A stretch of 8,394 nt of DNA from an uncultured Mailhella sp. (GTDB lineage: Bacteria; Desulfobacterota; Desulfovibrionia; Desulfovibrionales; Desulfovibrionaceae), in contig CAOMFZ010000095.1 in NCBI GenBank assembly GCA_948482415.1, positions 1 to 8,394 of the forward strand, written 5' to 3'. Position 1 is the first letter of the stretch; each line of letters starts with the position of its first letter. A program made the position numbers and the translations under genes. This document shows positions 6,572 to 8,394 of the stretch, one piece after another. The notes beneath the pieces are model-generated. The model was not told where the DNA came from and made no database searches. It worked only from the letters and a program-made list of their open reading frames with translations.

Positions 6572-6861
6572 TTTTTTAAAGTTATTATAAATTCTTGATA
6601 CCTTTTTAAAGCATTAATAACTGCCCGATGAGATTTCTCGCCTAATTCACTTTTTACTCCATTCGTATCATAATCTTGAACAAATTTATTTATCTGCTTT
6701 GATAATTCATTCCATGTGATTTCTTCATCTTTACAAATTCTCTCTATCCTGCCCAAATAATCATAAAGAGTACTTTTATTCCCACTTGGGGTATACTCCT
6801 TATAACCTTTTTCCCTTAAATAACTATAAAATTTTTCTTTCAAAACTGCATCGGTATCCAT
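6568..6861 (-). CDS. Small AT-rich protein resembling an integrase SAM-like DNA-binding domain
   Basis: A 97-residue, largely helical and charged protein of unknown function. KSTLYDYLGRIERICKDEEI (29-48) and KSHRAVINALKRYQEFI (76-92) follow the pattern of the N-terminal core-binding (SAM-like) domain of phage integrases and tyrosine recombinases, but no catalytic domain follows. It is therefore an orphan DNA-binding-like domain or a freestanding small protein. The start is well supported: GAGGAG lies 7 bp upstream. It lies 30 bp downstream of ligA on the same strand and could be read from the ligA transcript. Its stop overlaps the stop of the convergent glycosyltransferase gene. GC content is about 29% by hand count (84 of 294 bases) against roughly 45-55% in sampled stretches of ligA, which suggests acquisition. 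It could be an intact small accessory gene or an integrase remnant; no homologous remainder is visible on either side. Confidence 0.7.
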   Translation of the reverse strand: MDTDAVLKEKFYSYLREKGYKEYTPSGNKSTLYDYLGRIERICKDEEITWNELSKQINKFVQDYDTNGVKSELGEKSHRAVINALKRYQEFIITLKN

Positions 6862-6891
6862 AATAATCTCCTCAATTATTTGTAAATATTA

Positions 6892-8394
6892 TTATTTCAG
6901 CAACTCTAAAAACTCTTCTTCGCTTAGTGTCTGCACGCCAATTTTTTGGGCTTTATCCAGTTTACTGCCTGCTTTTTCGCCCACAACCAAATAATCAAGA
7001 TTTTTGGACACAGCACTCAAAAGCCTTGCGCCGGATTCTTCTGCCATTTTTTCAAATTCCTGACGAGGTTTTGACAAGGTGCCTGTAAATAATATTGTTT
7101 TGCCTGCCAGTGCCGTATCCACAGGAATGATTTTTTCTTCTCTCTGCGGGTCAAGCCCGTATTCTTTGAGCCGTGCGAGAATTTCCTGTTTTTCTTTGGA
7201 AGCAAAATATTGCCTGATTGAGTTCGCCACTTCCGGACCAATATCCTGTAACAGCGTCAGTTTATCTTCTGCTGCATGCGCCAAATCATCTATATTTTCA
7301 AAAGCCTGTGCTAATGTTTTTGCCGTTTGTTCTCCCACAAGACGAATACCGAGAGAAGAAATAAAGCGTGCAAGGGTCGCATTTTCCTTAGCTTCATTCA
7401 AACTATCCACAAATTTTTGTGCAGAAATATCGCCCATGCCCTCAAAAGCCAGCAATTCTTTCACTGTCACTGTAAATAAATCCGCAATATTCTGCACCCT
7501 GCCTATTTCCACGAGTTTTTCAATCCATTTTTCCCCCACACCGCTGATATCAAGTCCTGCTTTGGAAACAAAATGGATAATGCCTTGGATTTTTTGCGCA
7601 GAGCAATCAATATTCACACAGCGCCGCGCCACTTCACCCTTATAGCGTACAACCTTGCCATGGCATACGGGACATTCTGTCGGGAAAACAAATTCTTCAG
7701 CATTTGCAGGGCGTTTTTCCAAATTAACCGAAAGGATATCAGGGATAACATCACCAGCCCTTTGCACCAGCACAGTATCGCCCACACGCACATCCAAATT
7801 GCGAAGTTCCTCTTCATTATGGAGCGTTGCGCGGCTGACCACAACACCGCCAATGGATACAGGCTCAAGTTCTGCCACAGGCGTAAGCACTCCGGTTCTT
7901 CCCACCTGCACGGTAATGGCTTTGAGCACAGTTTCTGCTTTGCGGGAAGAAAATTTCCAGGCAATGGCAAAACGAGGAGAACGAGCTGTAAAATCAAGTA
8001 CTTGCTGAGCAATACGGTTATTGAGTTTATACACAACACCGTCCAATTCATAAGGCAAACTATCGCGCAAGCCTTCCATTTTTTCACAAAAAGAAAAAGC
8101 GTCATTTGATGTATGGCAAAGCATACTTTCCTTTGAAATGGCAAAACCAAGCCTGCCAAGTCCCTGCATAAGTTCCTGCTGTGTTTTCCAAAGGGTCAGT
8201 CCGCTTTCATCACCAGCCCCCGGAATAAGCACCTGCCCCACATTATACGCTAAAAAAATCAGTTTCCGTTCTGCTGTTATGCGCGTATCGAGCTGACGGA
8301 GCGTTCCTGCGGCTGCATTGCGGGGATTGGCAAAGTTTTTTTGCTTGAGTAAAATCTGCTTTTTATTGAGCGCTTCAAAATCACGTTTCAGCAT
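6892..8394 (-). CDS. ligA: NAD-dependent DNA ligase LigA (N-terminus beyond the window)
   Basis: Seals nicks in duplex DNA during replication and repair, using NAD+ to form a ligase-AMP intermediate. The 500 residues in view cover about three quarters of the enzyme; the adenylated lysine region lies past the right edge. Visible in order: FANPRNAAAGTLRQLD (21-36) and YELDGVVYKL (115-124) of the nucleotidyltransferase domain, with AWKF lysine K147; the OB domain entered at GRTGVLTPVAELEPV (166-179); a zinc finger with C241, C244, C259 and C264; helix-hairpin-helix repeats at about 300-425; and a C-terminal BRCT domain (about 428-500, GKTILFTGTLSKPR). The methionine at the window edge is internal, not the start: family alignment by eye places it near residue 176. 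All parts seen look intact. The gene is read leftward toward the small AT-rich gene. Confidence 0.96.
   Translation of the reverse strand: MLKRDFEALNKKQILLKQKNFANPRNAAAGTLRQLDTRITAERKLIFLAYNVGQVLIPGAGDESGLTLWKTQQELMQGLGRLGFAISKESMLCHTSNDAFSFCEKMEGLRDSLPYELDGVVYKLNNRIAQQVLDFTARSPRFAIAWKFSSRKAETVLKAITVQVGRTGVLTPVAELEPVSIGGVVVSRATLHNEEELRNLDVRVGDTVLVQRAGDVIPDILSVNLEKRPANAEEFVFPTECPVCHGKVVRYKGEVARRCVNIDCSAQKIQGIIHFVSKAGLDISGVGEKWIEKLVEIGRVQNIADLFTVTVKELLAFEGMGDISAQKFVDSLNEAKENATLARFISSLGIRLVGEQTAKTLAQAFENIDDLAHAAEDKLTLLQDIGPEVANSIRQYFASKEKQEILARLKEYGLDPQREEKIIPVDTALAGKTILFTGTLSKPRQEFEKMAEESGARLLSAVSKNLDYLVVGEKAGSKLDKAQKIGVQTLSEEEFLELLK

Noticed and set aside
6549..6579. AATAC...GTATT hairpin followed by six Ts as a terminator of the rightward glycosyltransferase gene
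   Set aside because: The stem is only five AT-rich pairs around an 11-nt loop, too weak to be credible, and it lies in the coding ends of both genes.
7079..8109. Long open frames antisense to ligA (up to 188 codons)
   Set aside because: They are serine- and cysteine-rich mirror frames of the conserved ligase coding sequence with no recognisable domain.
8392..8394. ATG at the right edge as the ligA start
   Set aside because: The first residues in view belong to the middle of the nucleotidyltransferase domain; domain Ia and the adenylated lysine are missing, so the gene continues past the window.
1..8394. CRISPR arrays, tRNA or rRNA genes, insertion sequences, restriction or toxin-antitoxin systems
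   Set aside because: No regularly spaced direct repeats, cloverleaf-like segments, transposase motifs or paired toxin-antitoxin frames were seen on reading both strands.

Overview
The window looks like a piece of chromosome from a Gram-negative bacterium with low to moderate GC (roughly 40% by eye). Paired LptF and LptG permeases imply an outer membrane with LPS. The wording of YebC, RuvC and RlmE and the large CgeB-like glycosyltransferase are reminiscent of a low-GC member of the Desulfovibrionaceae. That placement is an impression from protein sequence and was not checked by a search.

Layout: positions 1-4901 hold a tightly packed leftward gene run, in transcription order rlmE (23S rRNA 2'-O-methyltransferase), yebC (TACO1/YebC translation or regulatory factor), ruvC (Holliday junction endonuclease), a UPF0173-type metallo-hydrolase, lptF and lptG. 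Gaps are 1-36 bp. The one clear internal break is a near-ideal intrinsic terminator between yebC and ruvC, whose U-tract runs almost into the ruvC start codon. Positions 4902-5002 form a divergent control region with two candidate sigma70 promoters pointing at each other; their -10 boxes are the two arms of an inverted repeat. From there a 522-residue glycosyltransferase-like protein is read rightward (5003-6571). It ends in a 4-bp stop-codon overlap with a very AT-rich 97-codon gene read leftward (6568-6861), whose helical protein resembles the SAM-like DNA-binding part of tyrosine recombinases. The last gene, ligA (NAD-dependent DNA ligase), also runs leftward and is cut by the right edge, lacking about 175 N-terminal residues.

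The genes are mostly housekeeping: rRNA modification and translation support (rlmE, yebC), recombination and replication (ruvC, ligA), and LPS export (lptF, lptG). The glycosyltransferase plausibly feeds surface polysaccharide or protein glycosylation. The small AT-rich gene is the only part that looks recently acquired. No stretch over 300 bases lacks a gene. I saw no tRNA, rRNA, CRISPR array, insertion sequence or complete mobile element, and no convincing new multi-gene system. The most unusual points are the terminator that occupies the ruvC translation start region, the face-to-face promoters, and the AT-rich orphan gene.
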